The notes: generated by a model from the sequence alone, not told the origin. Positions 51,496 through 59,621 are shown, counted from the first letter of the stretch. The stretch is 64,000 nucleotides of DNA from Streptomyces paludis (GCF_003344965.1 NZ_CP031194.1:4588001-4652000), one strand, 5' to 3'. A program made the numbers and translations.

Positions 51496-53166
51496 TTACC
51501 CACCCGCGCCCAGCACCGCCGCCACCACCGGGCCCGCCGCGTCGCCGCCGTGCCCGCCGGCCTGGACGACGGCCGCCGCCGCGACATCGTTGCGGTAGCC
51601 GACGAACCAGCTGTTCGAGGTCGCCTGGCCGTCCACCTCGGCGGAGCCGGTCTTCGCGCCCTTGTCGCCGCTCAGCCCGGACATCGCGTTCGCGCCCGTA
51701 CCCGTGGTCGCCGTGATCACCATCATCCGGCGCAGCTGCTCCGCCACATCGAACGGCAGCGAGCGCGCGGCCGTGGCGATCTCCCGGCCGTCCAGCTCGG
51801 GCGCCACGATGACGGGCTGCTTGAACGAGCCGTTCTTGGCGGTCGCCGTGATCGACGCCATGTTCAGGGCGTTCATCTGTACGGTGCCCTGTCCGATGTA
51901 CTGCGCCGCCGCTTCGCCGCCGAAGGTCTCCGGCACACTGCCGTCGAAGGTCGGGATGCCCGTCTTCCAGTTGTCGAGCCCGATCCCGAACACTTCCCGT
52001 GTCTCCGTGGCCAGCGCGGAGTCGTCCCGGACGTCGTCGATCAGCTTGATGAAGGCGGTGTTGCAGGAGCGCGCGAAGCTCTCCGAGAAGGGCCGGCTGC
52101 CGAGCGAGAACCCGTTCAGGTTCTGGAACGTACGGCCCTGGTAGGTCGCGGTCTCCGGGCAGTCGGCCGGCCGGTCGGCGGCGACGAGGCCCTTCTCCAT
52201 CAGCAGCGCCGCCGTCACGATCTTCATCGTGGAGCCGGGCGCCTGCTTGCCGAGCAGGGCCGCGTTGAAGCCGTCGGCGCGGTTGTTGGCGATGGCCAGG
52301 ATCTCGCCCGTACTCGGCTGGACGGCCGCGACGGACGCCTCGCTGAACTGCTTCACCGACCGCTCGGCGGCGGACTGCGCGTTCGCGTCGATCGTGGTCG
52401 TCAGCCGGCCGGGGGTGCCCTCGGAGAGCGTGAGCAGCGTCTCGGCCGCCCGGCCCGTACCGCCGCCGCCCGTACCGCCGTCGCTGTCGCCGCGCAGCAT
52501 CAGCTCGATGCCCGGCGAGCCGCCGGACGTCTCGCCGTACCGCTCGCGCAGCTCGTCCAGGACCGGCCCGAGCGACGGGTACTTCTCTTTCGTCAGCTCC
52601 ACGCCATTGCGGTCGACGGCCTCTATCTGGGGGGCCGCCGCCTCGCTCGTGACGAGCTGGTTGGTCTTCGTCAGCTTCGGGTGGACGACGGACGGCGACC
52701 AGTCGACGAGCGGCCGGCCGGTGGTCAGCCCGCGCACCACCGTCAGCTCGGACGTGTAGGTCCAGGCCGCGCTCCGGCCGCCGAACTCGACGGTGGCCCG
52801 GACGGTGAAGGGGACCTTCGTGCCGAACGCCTGGCCCGGGGTGATCTCCGCCCGCGTCACATGCGCCTGTTCGCGGTAGTCGTCGATGACGGTCGCCGCG
52901 GCGTTCGGGTCGTTGGTCAGCTGGGCCACGGTGGCGCCGTCGTCACCGTTCGCCCAGGCGGCGAGGAAGGCCCGGCCGGCCTGGTCGACCTCGGCGGCGG
53001 TCAGCGGCGCGCTGCCGGCGTCACGCGCGGCGGAGACGGAGGAACCACCCGTGCCCGTACCGTCGTTGGTGATCCCGTCGTAGACGTTGTACGCGCCGTA
53101 CCCGACCCCACCCGCGAACACCAGAAAAACTCCGCCGATCACGGCGGTCCTCGCCCCACTGCGCAT
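51496..53166 (-). CDS. Penicillin-binding protein (transpeptidase with MecA_N-like domain)
   Basis: Class B-like transpeptidase of 556 residues, anchored by an N-terminal helix (AVIGGVFLVFAGGVGYGAYNVY). The first outside domain (about 55-165, LTAAEVDQAGRAFLAAWANGD) is NTF2-like as in MecA_N. The transpeptidase domain (about 240-556) has the three motifs: APGSTMKIV (SxxK), SCNTAF (SxN) and AKTGSAE (KTG). It acts outside the membrane to cross-link peptidoglycan. The chosen ATG follows GGGGAGGGGAG; longer in-frame readings continue into unlikely sequence. It is the last chromosomal gene before the integrated element. Confidence 0.92.
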   Translation of the reverse strand: MRSGARTAVIGGVFLVFAGGVGYGAYNVYDGITNDGTGTGGSSVSAARDAGSAPLTAAEVDQAGRAFLAAWANGDDGATVAQLTNDPNAAATVIDDYREQAHVTRAEITPGQAFGTKVPFTVRATVEFGGRSAAWTYTSELTVVRGLTTGRPLVDWSPSVVHPKLTKTNQLVTSEAAAPQIEAVDRNGVELTKEKYPSLGPVLDELRERYGETSGGSPGIELMLRGDSDGGTGGGGTGRAAETLLTLSEGTPGRLTTTIDANAQSAAERSVKQFSEASVAAVQPSTGEILAIANNRADGFNAALLGKQAPGSTMKIVTAALLMEKGLVAADRPADCPETATYQGRTFQNLNGFSLGSRPFSESFARSCNTAFIKLIDDVRDDSALATETREVFGIGLDNWKTGIPTFDGSVPETFGGEAAAQYIGQGTVQMNALNMASITATAKNGSFKQPVIVAPELDGREIATAARSLPFDVAEQLRRMMVITATTGTGANAMSGLSGDKGAKTGSAEVDGQATSNSWFVGYRNDVAAAAVVQAGGHGGDAAGPVVAAVLGAGG

Positions 53167-53293
53167 GAGCGCGGTCTCCCCTCCCCAGTCCGGAGCCTCC
53201 GCTCCACAGAGCCCAGTCCTCAGGTGGCCGCACTCTACGGGACCGCCGCGACCCCCGGGGCGGGAGTGGCCGGACTGCGACGCGGCCCACACC

Positions 53294-53401
53294 TCACACC
53301 CAGGTGTCCAGCCACATGCGCGCGCGCCACGAGTCGATGGGGATCGGCGTTCCCGTGTACAGCGGCCAGAAATAGATGAAGCCTCGCCTATCTCGGGCCA
53401 T
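53294..53401 (-). CDS. Small ORF next to the integrase, possibly the 3' end of an interrupted gene
   Basis: A 35-codon reading frame (MARDRRGFIYFWPLYTGTPI...MWLDTWV) whose composition, rich in Trp, Tyr and Phe, is not that of random GC-rich frames. The frame stays open upstream into the integrase 3' region. It may be a small gene, or the 3' end of a gene split by insertion of the element. I do not recognise it. GGGGAGA lies directly before the ATG, very close for a ribosome binding site. Confidence 0.35.
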   Translation of the reverse strand: MARDRRGFIYFWPLYTGTPIPIDSWRARMWLDTWV

Positions 53402-53447
53402 TCTCCCCTGACCAGCATGTTCGCTGCTGGCCGGGGCCACCGGACGG

Positions 53448-54707
53448 CTACGGGGCCGTCTCCGGGCCGTGATCATGGTCCTGTGACGCTTCGAACAGGG
53501 TGTCAACGGCCTTACGGGTGCGCCCCTCGCTGCTCGGCATGAGGTGCGTGTAGATCCGCAGTGTGAACCCGGGGTCGCTGTGACCGAGGTACGTACTCAG
53601 GGCCCGGATGTTCTCGCCGGCGTCCAGCAGAACGGAGGCGTAGAAGTGCCTCAGCGCGTGCATGCCGTGCTCGGGGGCCGCCGCGTACCGCTTGCCATCC
53701 TCGGGGTACGGGATGATGCCGACGGACGCGAGAGCGGGCTTCCACATGAAATCGTTGAAGTGGCTCACCCGGACGTGGTCACCGGACGCTCCGCTGAAGA
53801 TGAGCGTCTTGGTCACGAGCGGCCCGTCCGGCGTCCGCCACGGCAACGCGACTTTGACCGGCGCGTACCGCTTCGAGTGCGCGCGCAGTGCCGCGCCTAC
53901 CGCCTTGGGCAGGGGCACGCTCCGCACCTTGCCACCCTTGGGCCGGGCAAAGACGAACTTGCCCCGGATGCGCTTGAGCTGGTGGTCCACGGAGAGCCAC
54001 CCACCCTCGTAGTCGATTTCGTCCGTCGAGAGACCGAACACTTCCCCCTGCCGCAGACCGCAGCCGCTGGCCACGTCGACTGTCGCTCGCAGATGCTCGG
54101 GCAGTGCGGCCCGTACGCCGAACACCTGCTTCGCGGTCCACGGGGTCACCCGGGGCAGGCTCCCCTTCGGGATCTGGACTGACCGCGCACGGCAAGGATT
54201 CTTGGCGAGCAAGGTGTCATCCACGGCGGCGCTGAGGGCGGCGGACACGGTTCCGAAGATGATCCGGCGGTGGGACGACGCGGGAACCGCCGACTCCAGC
54301 TCACCCAGCCACGTACGGATGTGACCGGGCTGGAACGACGCGAGCGGGCGCGTGCCGATGTACGGGTACGCGTGCAACCTGAGGCGACGCTCCGCCGCCT
54401 CACGGCTGTTGATCTCGGTGGTGTGGGTGGCCACCCACTTCTCCGCGAACTGCTGGAAGGTGATGCGCGCGGCGCGGGGGTCGATGTACTGCCCCCTCGA
54501 CATGTCCGCCGCCGTCGCGATGAGCCACTGTTCCGCGAGGCGCTTCTGCTTGTCCGGGAAGGACTTGGACTTCTCGGTGCCGTCCGGGCCGACGTACCGG
54601 GCGCGGTAGCGCATGCCGGTGCCGTGGCGGTCGGTTTTGACGCGGGTGGTCTTGCCGTTGGTGCTGGTCTCGGTCTTGAACCAGCGGTCTTGGATGTGGC
54701 CGGCCAT
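53448..54707 (-). CDS. int: Tyrosine-type site-specific integrase
   Basis: Phage-type integrase of 419 residues that joins the element to its chromosomal site. The N-terminal arm-binding domain (MAGHIQDRWFKTETS, ... RARYVGPDGTEKSKSFPDKQKRLAEQWL) and SAM-like core (ITFQQFAEKWVATHT) precede the catalytic domain: the first Arg in GCGLRQGE (about 220), His-x-x-Arg in MHALRHFY (about 349), His in YLGHSD and the nucleophile Tyr in LRIYTHLM (about 384). All are present, so it should be active. It is the most 3' gene of the leftward set and lies 97 bp beyond the excisionase gene. Confidence 0.95.
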   Translation of the reverse strand: MAGHIQDRWFKTETSTNGKTTRVKTDRHGTGMRYRARYVGPDGTEKSKSFPDKQKRLAEQWLIATAADMSRGQYIDPRAARITFQQFAEKWVATHTTEINSREAAERRLRLHAYPYIGTRPLASFQPGHIRTWLGELESAVPASSHRRIIFGTVSAALSAAVDDTLLAKNPCRARSVQIPKGSLPRVTPWTAKQVFGVRAALPEHLRATVDVASGCGLRQGEVFGLSTDEIDYEGGWLSVDHQLKRIRGKFVFARPKGGKVRSVPLPKAVGAALRAHSKRYAPVKVALPWRTPDGPLVTKTLIFSGASGDHVRVSHFNDFMWKPALASVGIIPYPEDGKRYAAAPEHGMHALRHFYASVLLDAGENIRALSTYLGHSDPGFTLRIYTHLMPSSEGRTRKAVDTLFEASQDHDHGPETAP

Positions 54708-54734
54708 AGGTGGCTGCTCCTTGCGAATGGCGGC

Positions 54735-54765
54735 GGCCGGTGGCGAGGGGTGCTCGCCACCGGCC
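54735..54765 (-). terminator. Strong hairpin between excisionase and integrase genes
   Basis: GGCCGGTGGCGAG and CTCGCCACCGGCC form a perfect 13-bp stem with a 5-base loop, 28 bases upstream of the integrase start. Next to it GTGCTG is repeated about five times (54769-54798). It could be a terminator or attenuator that keeps integrase expression below that of the excisionase. Confidence 0.6.
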
Positions 54766-54803
54766 GGGGTGCTGGTGCTGGTGCTGGTGCTGGTGCGGGA
54801 TGG

Positions 54804-55037
54804 TCATGCCGCGTTGTCGGCCATGCGGTCGTTGACCCATGTGCGGACGGCGGTGGGGTCGTAGCGGAGGTGTTTGCCGATGCGGAAGCCGGGCGGGCCG
54901 GTGCGCTTCTTGCTCCACTGGTAGACGGTCTCTTTGGGCACGTCGAAGATCTCGGCGATGTCGTCGGGGGTGAGGTAGCGGTCCGGGAGTCCGGCGCGGA
55001 GGGTGGTTCGGGGGTCTGCGGGAGTCGCCGTGGCCAA
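54804..55037 (-). CDS. xis: Excisionase (MerR/HTH_17 type)
   Basis: A 77-residue winged-helix excisionase: YLTPDDIAEIFDVPKETVYQWSKKRTGPPGFRIGKHLRYDPTAVRTWV is the complete HTH_17 fold of AICE excisionases. It directs the integrase toward excision by bending DNA at the attachment sites. The start is an ATG (MATATPADP) close to the end of the repeat array, which lies in its upstream region and could regulate it. Confidence 0.92.
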   Translation of the reverse strand: MATATPADPRTTLRAGLPDRYLTPDDIAEIFDVPKETVYQWSKKRTGPPGFRIGKHLRYDPTAVRTWVNDRMADNAA

Positions 55038-55075
55038 CGTGTCTCCTTGGCTGTGCTGTCCGAGGTGCGGATTTC

Positions 55076-55282
55076 TGCGTCACAGCGTCACGTGCGTCAT
55101 GCGGGGGTGTGAGCTGCGGTTTTGTGTGACGCAGTGGTGTGGGAGTGCGTCACGGCTGCGTCATGTGCTGCGTCACGGCGTGACGCGGTGACGCAGCGGT
55201 GACGCAGAACCCGCCGTCTGCGTCACGCCCGTTGCAGCAGGTCGGGGGCCGCTTTCCCGGTGTGCGTGACGCTGTGACGCAG
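55076..55282. repeat. Array of 13 TGCGTCAC/GTGACGCA repeats
   Basis: At least 13 copies of the 7-8 bp core TGCGTCA(C) or its reverse complement start at 55076, 55085, 55093, 55127, 55146, 55157, 55169, 55180, 55189, 55200, 55219, 55267 and 55275. Both orientations occur, several adjacent as inverted repeats (e.g. 55169-55186). The array lies between the replication genes and the excisionase, as in iteron origins or integrase arm-site clusters. The 420-bp gap (55038-55457) has no gene that I can support. Confidence 0.9.
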
Positions 55283-55393
55283 AGCTTCCCTACCTAGGAA
55301 AAAGAAAAGGGGGTGTCTGTAGTGGTGCGGTGCTCCTTCGGGCGTGAAGAAGGAGCCGCTGCGCGGCACGCCTTTGGCGCGGCGTTCCGCCGG

Positions 55394-55439
55394 ACAAGCA
55401 AGAGGAGCACCCCGGGCGCGGCGTGCTCCTCTTGCTTGT
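55394..55439 (-). terminator. Terminator of the replication operon
   Basis: ACAAGCAAGAGGAGCAC pairs perfectly with GTGCTCCTCTTGCTTGT (17 bp) around a 12-base loop, 19 bases past the stop of the helicase gene. A second, weaker hairpin (55327-55357) follows. Confidence 0.8.
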
Positions 55440-55457
55440 GCCGTGACCGGGCGGTCG

Positions 55458-56933
55458 TCAGAACGCTTTCGCCTGTTCGGGCGGTGGTGGCGCGCCTTGG
55501 CGGGTCATTTCGAGGTAGCGGCCTTCTCGGGTGCGTCCGCTGTCGATGAGGACGCCCCGGGCCGCGAGGGTGGGTTGAAGGCGCTTGAGGCGGTCTGAGA
55601 GCACCTTGCCCGTGGTCGGCCATCCTTTAGGCAGGGGGCGGAGTTCGTCGCCGTTGTAGAGGCGGCTGAGGCAGTGCAGCCACTCGGTGGATGTCTTTCG
55701 CTGCTCACCGCCGGGGGCCATGGTCGCGGCGTGCTGGAGGACGGTTTGCGCGAGGAGGTCGCCTTCGATCACGTCGTCGTTGAGGTCGTCCAGGCTGGCC
55801 CGGTAGGCGTTGAGCGCTCCGAGGCCGGTTGCTGCGTCGAGTTGCGCGCACAGGTGGGCGAAGTCCGCCATGCGCAGATCGGTGGGTGTCTCGGCATCGG
55901 CGGCGCGGACCTTGACGGTGAGGTCGAGGAGCGAGCCGAGAACGACGGGCAGCACCTCGGCGTACTCCGCCCACAACTCCGCCTCGGTCCGTCGGACGCG
56001 GGGCCGCTCCAGCCTCAGGGGCAGGAGCCGTTCGGCAAGGTCGGGGCGGATGACGCCGACGTCGATGCCGGTGAGGAGCAGGGGGCGGCGGTATCGGGCG
56101 CGGTGGACGTCCCCGTCGGTGAACAGGGCGCGCTTGACGCTCTCGGCGCCGGTAACGATGCAGCACATGGCGTCGGACAGGTCAGGGGTCATGTGGGAGA
56201 GGTTGTCGAGCGCGGTGACCCATCCGGCGGCCACGGCCGCGATCAGGTTCTCCTCATCCTTCGGCGCCCGTCGCAGGTCGCCGCTCATGCCTTCCACGAT
56301 CCGCACCAGCATCCGCCCGCCGGTCGACTTCCCCGCCCCCTGCGGCCCGGTGAGGAACGGGGCCGGGACGGGCACGCCCGGCCCCAGACAGCCGATCAGC
56401 CAGGCAATGGCCAGGCACTCGGTCTCGGCGGTGGCGAAGTTGCACAGCCGCATCAGCAGGTCGATGCCCTTGCCGTCAGTGTCCTTGGCCGGCAGCGGGA
56501 GTTCCCCGGTGAGCTGGGTGCGCCGCCAGCACACCTCACGCGGGTCCGGAACCGTGACCTCCCACCCCGTGGGGTGGATACGGACGGACTGCCCATCGGA
56601 GCGGCCCAGGTCCAGCCATGTCGCCCCGTCGAACCCGGGGGCGACGCGGATGTGCACGGCCTGAGTGGTCTCGATCAACGCCAGGGCCTCGATCAGGTCC
56701 AGCGCTTCCTTGAGCGCGGTGCCGTTGAACACGCCGACACCGTCCTTGAACATGCCGACCATGAGTTCCTGGCGGTGGCTGCCCGTTGTGCCCTGGGAGC
56801 GGATCGGACGCGCGACGGGGTGGCCGTTCTTCTGCGCGTAGACGGTGCCGTCGGCGGTGCGAAAGTACCGGAAGTGGGACTGCGCGTAGTCGGTGATGAC
56901 CTCACGCGCCGGGGTCTTCTCGTCCTCGGACAT
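55458..56933 (-). CDS. AICE replication protein, P-loop helicase/primase-like
   Basis: A 491-residue protein with a P-loop ATPase core: Walker A FLTGPQGAGKSTGGRM (about 197-212), Walker B-like VTALDNLSHM, arginine-rich RPLLLTGIDVGVIRPDLAERLLPL, and a C-terminal winged-helix-like part (WLHCLSRLYNGDELRPLPKGW). It resembles the helicase half of AICE and plasmid replication initiators that pair with a primase-polymerase. The N-terminal region (YAQSHFRYFRTADGTVYAQKNGHPVARP) is typical of actinomycete element proteins. It starts three bases after the stop of the primase-polymerase gene and is part of the same operon. Confidence 0.82.
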   Translation of the reverse strand: MSEDEKTPAREVITDYAQSHFRYFRTADGTVYAQKNGHPVARPIRSQGTTGSHRQELMVGMFKDGVGVFNGTALKEALDLIEALALIETTQAVHIRVAPGFDGATWLDLGRSDGQSVRIHPTGWEVTVPDPREVCWRRTQLTGELPLPAKDTDGKGIDLLMRLCNFATAETECLAIAWLIGCLGPGVPVPAPFLTGPQGAGKSTGGRMLVRIVEGMSGDLRRAPKDEENLIAAVAAGWVTALDNLSHMTPDLSDAMCCIVTGAESVKRALFTDGDVHRARYRRPLLLTGIDVGVIRPDLAERLLPLRLERPRVRRTEAELWAEYAEVLPVVLGSLLDLTVKVRAADAETPTDLRMADFAHLCAQLDAATGLGALNAYRASLDDLNDDVIEGDLLAQTVLQHAATMAPGGEQRKTSTEWLHCLSRLYNGDELRPLPKGWPTTGKVLSDRLKRLQPTLAARGVLIDSGRTREGRYLEMTRQGAPPPPEQAKAF

Positions 56934-56936
56934 GGC

Positions 56937-57785
56937 TCACATCCCCAGCGCGGAAAGGGCATTGGTCCACGCGTCGTTGCAGTGCCGGCCGCTCTCGCCC
57001 ATGCCCTGTGCGGCGGTGAACAACCGGGTGATGTGGGTGTCGGTGAGGCAGCCGCACCGGCCGTGCGTGGACAGGACGGCGAGGAACGTCCGGTACACGG
57101 TGGCGTGGACCCCGGCCGCCGCCCCGGTGATGCGCTGCTCGGCCATGGTGATGCCGCGTTCCAGGTAGGCGGGCGTACGGTGTCGGCATTCCCCGCCACC
57201 GGCCGGCGCGGCCACGGCGACGGCGCGCGGCGCGGGCCGGGCCGGGGACGGCTTCTTGACGACCAGGGCACGCACGACGTCGGGCAGGGCGGTCATGGTG
57301 CCAGCGCCGGGGCCGCGCCACTGTGCGTAGGACATCGTGGACTTGATGTCGACACCGTCACGTACGGCGTTCGCGGAGCGCGTGGTGCCCTGGTAGATCC
57401 AGTGCTCGCCGCGTGTGGTCGGGACGGTCCGGGTGGCGGGGAGGGTTTGACGTGCCCATGCGACGGCCGCCGCGTTGTCGAGGTCTACGACGGTCACTCC
57501 GGCGCCGCCGGGGTGGTAGGCGATGGCCTGAGCCTCGCGCCACGCTCCGGCCCATGCGGGGGAGGTGAGGACGCGCGGGTCGGTGGTGGCGGCGGCCCAT
57601 GCGTGGCAAGGGCGGGGGCACCCGCACTTGCCCGGGGTCAGCATGTGGGGGCGCCCGCCGCACGCGAGGTCCGCGCATGTACGGCAGTTGCCGAACGGCA
57701 CCTTCCCGGCCCGCAGCGGTAGCACCGGCACACCGGCCGTGGCCAGTTCCAGCGCGGTGCGAAGGTGGTCGCGACGGGCGCTCAT
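56937..57785 (-). CDS. AICE primase-polymerase (Prim-Pol type)
   Basis: A 282-residue protein with the bifunctional DNA primase/polymerase fold: LELATAGVPVLPLRAGKVPF at the start, a Cys-rich zinc element (CRTCADLACGGRPHMLTPGKCGCPRPC), the catalytic Asp pair in GVTVVDLDNAAA and GEHWIYQGT. The C-terminal third (TVYRTFLAVLSTHGRCGCLTDTHITRLFTAAQG) has further cysteines. It should prime and extend DNA for element replication, with the helicase encoded immediately downstream. The ATG overlaps the stop of the methyltransferase gene. Confidence 0.85.
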   Translation of the reverse strand: MSARRDHLRTALELATAGVPVLPLRAGKVPFGNCRTCADLACGGRPHMLTPGKCGCPRPCHAWAAATTDPRVLTSPAWAGAWREAQAIAYHPGGAGVTVVDLDNAAAVAWARQTLPATRTVPTTRGEHWIYQGTTRSANAVRDGVDIKSTMSYAQWRGPGAGTMTALPDVVRALVVKKPSPARPAPRAVAVAAPAGGGECRHRTPAYLERGITMAEQRITGAAAGVHATVYRTFLAVLSTHGRCGCLTDTHITRLFTAAQGMGESGRHCNDAWTNALSALGM

Positions 57786-58411
57786 GCGGCGATGCTCCTC
57801 TCGTGGGTGAGGAACTGGCGGCCGATCCATTCGCTGTAGGCGGGGGGTACGGCTTTGCGCGCATCGGTGCTGCTCATCCAGGTGCAGCCCATGGCGTCGG
57901 CGTAGGCGCGTTCCGCTTTGTGGGCGAAGGGGAGGAGGTTCTTGTGGTGCCAGCAGGGTGCGACCAGGTCTCCGCCGCCGCCCCAGGACGTCTCGAACGC
58001 CCGGTGCCGGCGGACGTTGAGGCCGAACTGCGATCCGCACAGCAGGTAGTCGGGGCGCAGGGGTGCTTCGGGGACGTTCTCGATGATCCACGGCAGTCCG
58101 GACGCCAGGAGGCGTTCGCGGCCGGGGGTAAGGAGGTCGGGGTGGTTGTCCTGGTTGCCGCGCCATGCGGTGACGCGGGCGAAGCGCTCGCACGGCCAGG
58201 ACGCGTGGACCAGGTCGAACCCGTCGAGGGGGAAGGTGAGGGCGTCGGCCTGGTGGAAGGTGAACGGGTAGTTGGGCTGCGGGGTGATGTCGACGCCCAC
58301 GACGTCGAATCCGGCGAGGTGATAGCCCATGGACAGGCCACCCGCGCCACAGCACAGGTCCAGCAGGCGCGGCCGGTCGCCCACTCGCCGGATCGGGACA
58401 GGTTGAGTCAT
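57782..58411 (-). CDS. DNA (cytosine-5) methyltransferase-like protein
   Basis: A 209-residue SAM-dependent methyltransferase: motif I LLDLCCGAGGLSMGYHLAGF, motif IV-like ASWPCERFARV (catalytic Pro-Cys) and motif VI WIIENVPEAPL. These three are those of C5-cytosine methyltransferases, but the protein is short, with a reduced target-recognition region (about 120-175, PDYLLCGSQFGLNVRRHRAF) and no clear motif IX-X. No restriction enzyme gene is adjacent, so it is a solitary, possibly protective methylase. It overlaps the primase gene by four bases (ATGA) and leads the replication operon. Confidence 0.82.
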   Translation of the reverse strand: MTQPVPIRRVGDRPRLLDLCCGAGGLSMGYHLAGFDVVGVDITPQPNYPFTFHQADALTFPLDGFDLVHASWPCERFARVTAWRGNQDNHPDLLTPGRERLLASGLPWIIENVPEAPLRPDYLLCGSQFGLNVRRHRAFETSWGGGGDLVAPCWHHKNLLPFAHKAERAYADAMGCTWMSSTDARKAVPPAYSEWIGRQFLTHERSIAA

Positions 58412-58448
58412 GCTGGGTGTCTCCAGTTCTGTGAAGAGTGCTGGCAGA

Positions 58449-58490
58449 CGAGAGCGGCCCCGGTTCTTGGTCGGATGGGGGCCGCTCTCG
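58449..58490 (-). terminator. Hairpin upstream of the methyltransferase gene
   Basis: CGAGAGCGGCCCC and GGGGCCGCTCTCG form a perfect 13-bp stem with a 16-base loop, between the small zinc-type gene and the methyltransferase. It probably separates the spread/transfer transcript from the replication transcript. Confidence 0.7.
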
Positions 58491-58495
58491 GCTTG

Positions 58496-58774
58496 TCAGA
58501 AGGGCGGTTCGTCGCTGTATCCGCCGGTGGCCCACGGGTCCTGTCCAGCCGTGCGGCGGCGGGGCAGGAGCGGGAGGGGCAGGAGCGTCCAGCAGCGGTC
58601 CGGGTGCCAGCAGGGACAGAGGTACGAGTGGGTTCCGGCGTACTCGCCGGTCTCGTCTCCGTAGTCCTCGTCCCAGCCGCCCTCACCTCGGCAGTCCGGG
58701 CAGTTGGGGCGGGGGGTGTCGGTGAGGACGAGTGCCGGGCGGGGCCATGTGGTGCGGTGGATGCGCAGTCGCAC
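58496..58774 (-). CDS. Small Cys-rich (zinc-ribbon-like) AICE protein
   Basis: A 92-residue protein with CPDC and CPC plus CW cysteine elements (NCPDCRGEGGWDEDYGDETG and YLCPCWHPDRCW), likely a zinc-binding knuckle. The middle is acidic, the C-terminus Pro/Arg-rich. Similar small Cys proteins are common in actinomycete conjugative elements, with unknown function. It begins 11 bases after the stop of the next upstream gene, so it lies in the same transcript. GTG start. Confidence 0.6.
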   Translation of the reverse strand: MRLRIHRTTWPRPALVLTDTPRPNCPDCRGEGGWDEDYGDETGEYAGTHSYLCPCWHPDRCWTLLPLPLLPRRRTAGQDPWATGGYSDEPPF

Positions 58775-58785
58775 AGGCGGTGTCC

Positions 58786-59004
58786 TTACGAGGTGGTGGT
58801 GTGGGCGGCGCGGTGGATGAGGCTGGTGATGACGGCGACGGTGGGCCAGTCGGATCCGGCGAGCCAGTTGACGATGCGGTGGTCGTAGGTGCCGAGTTCG
58901 ACGCCCGCGGCTTCGAGGGCGGTGATGAGCGCGGCGTGCTGTTCGTCGTCACCGACGAAGCCGACGGGCGCGGTGTTGATCGGGCCGGTGGGGATGGGGA
59001 GCAT
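58786..59004 (-). CDS. Conserved-type small AICE protein, unknown
   Basis: A 72-residue soluble protein (DEQHAALITALEAAGVELGTYDHRIVNWLAGSDW PTVAVITSLIHRA, shown with a break). The composition and helical pattern resemble small accessory proteins of the element family, but I cannot name one. It begins three bases after the stop of the preceding membrane-protein gene, in the spread-type operon. Confidence 0.6.
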   Translation of the reverse strand: MLPIPTGPINTAPVGFVGDDEQHAALITALEAAGVELGTYDHRIVNWLAGSDWPTVAVITSLIHRAAHTTTS

Positions 59005-59007
59005 CGG

Positions 59008-59610
59008 TCAGTGCTCCTCGGTGATGTCGTGAGCGGGGTGGCGCAGGAGTTGGGGGAGTCCGGTGGTTTCGATGGCGGTGGGGTCGTAGCCGGGCATGGC
59101 GGCCCGTGCGGTGAGTGCGGCGGCGAGGGCCTGTGCGTACGCGCTTCCCTCGCGGGCTACTTCGATCTGTGTGCGGCCCCGGATCGCTTCGACGCGTTCG
59201 GCGTGCACGTGATCCTCGCGCCGGACCGTGGTGGCGCGTTCGTGTGCGGTGGTGTCGCGGCGGTCGGTGCGCCAGTGGCGGGCGGCGACCCCGTACGCCA
59301 CCGCCGTGGTGACCGCCCAGAGCAGTACGGGCAGTGACCAGCCGTCGGCGTATCCGGCGACTCCGGCGAGGGTGAGGGCGCCGGAGGTGGCGAACGCAGT
59401 ACCGGCGAGCACCCCGTCACCGCCGGAGCGTCCGGCCGATGCGAACGCGCCGGCGGTGGCGGCGCCGGTGGCCAGTACGACCATGAGCGCTGCGTTGCCG
59501 GTGGAGTGTTCGGCGCCGTTGGCGTTCCAGATCCGCCCCAGGATGAGCACGGTGGAGGTGGCGATGACCGGGGCGGCTTTCGCGGCTGTGTGGGTGAGGG
59601 GTTCGTCCAT
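59008..59610 (-). CDS. Spread-type membrane protein
   Basis: A 200-residue protein with an N-terminal half of about four membrane helices (AAPVIATSTVLILGRIW, ALMVVLATGAATAGAFA, GTAFATSGALTLAGVAGYA, LPVLLWAVTTAVAYGVAA), then a charged helical tail rich in Arg and Glu (RTDRRDTTAHERATTVRRED). This layout and its position between the transfer and replication modules suit the Spd proteins, which spread transferred DNA along the mycelium. The exact Spd class is not clear. Confidence 0.65.
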   Translation of the reverse strand: MDEPLTHTAAKAAPVIATSTVLILGRIWNANGAEHSTGNAALMVVLATGAATAGAFASAGRSGGDGVLAGTAFATSGALTLAGVAGYADGWSLPVLLWAVTTAVAYGVAARHWRTDRRDTTAHERATTVRREDHVHAERVEAIRGRTQIEVAREGSAYAQALAAALTARAAMPGYDPTAIETTGLPQLLRHPAHDITEEH

Positions 59611-59621
59611 GACCGGTTCTC

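Noticed and set aside
53408..53445. Resemblance to the 59-bp repeats (CCTGACCAGCA and GGCCGGGGC) near the integrase, suggesting an attachment core
   Set aside because: Only two short blocks match, and they are in the opposite orientation to the repeats, so they cannot be the direct repeats of attL and attR.
55294..55623. 109-codon frame downstream of the replication genes
   Set aside because: It overlaps the helicase gene's 3' end and the terminator hairpin and has a Pro/Arg/Thr-rich shadow composition.
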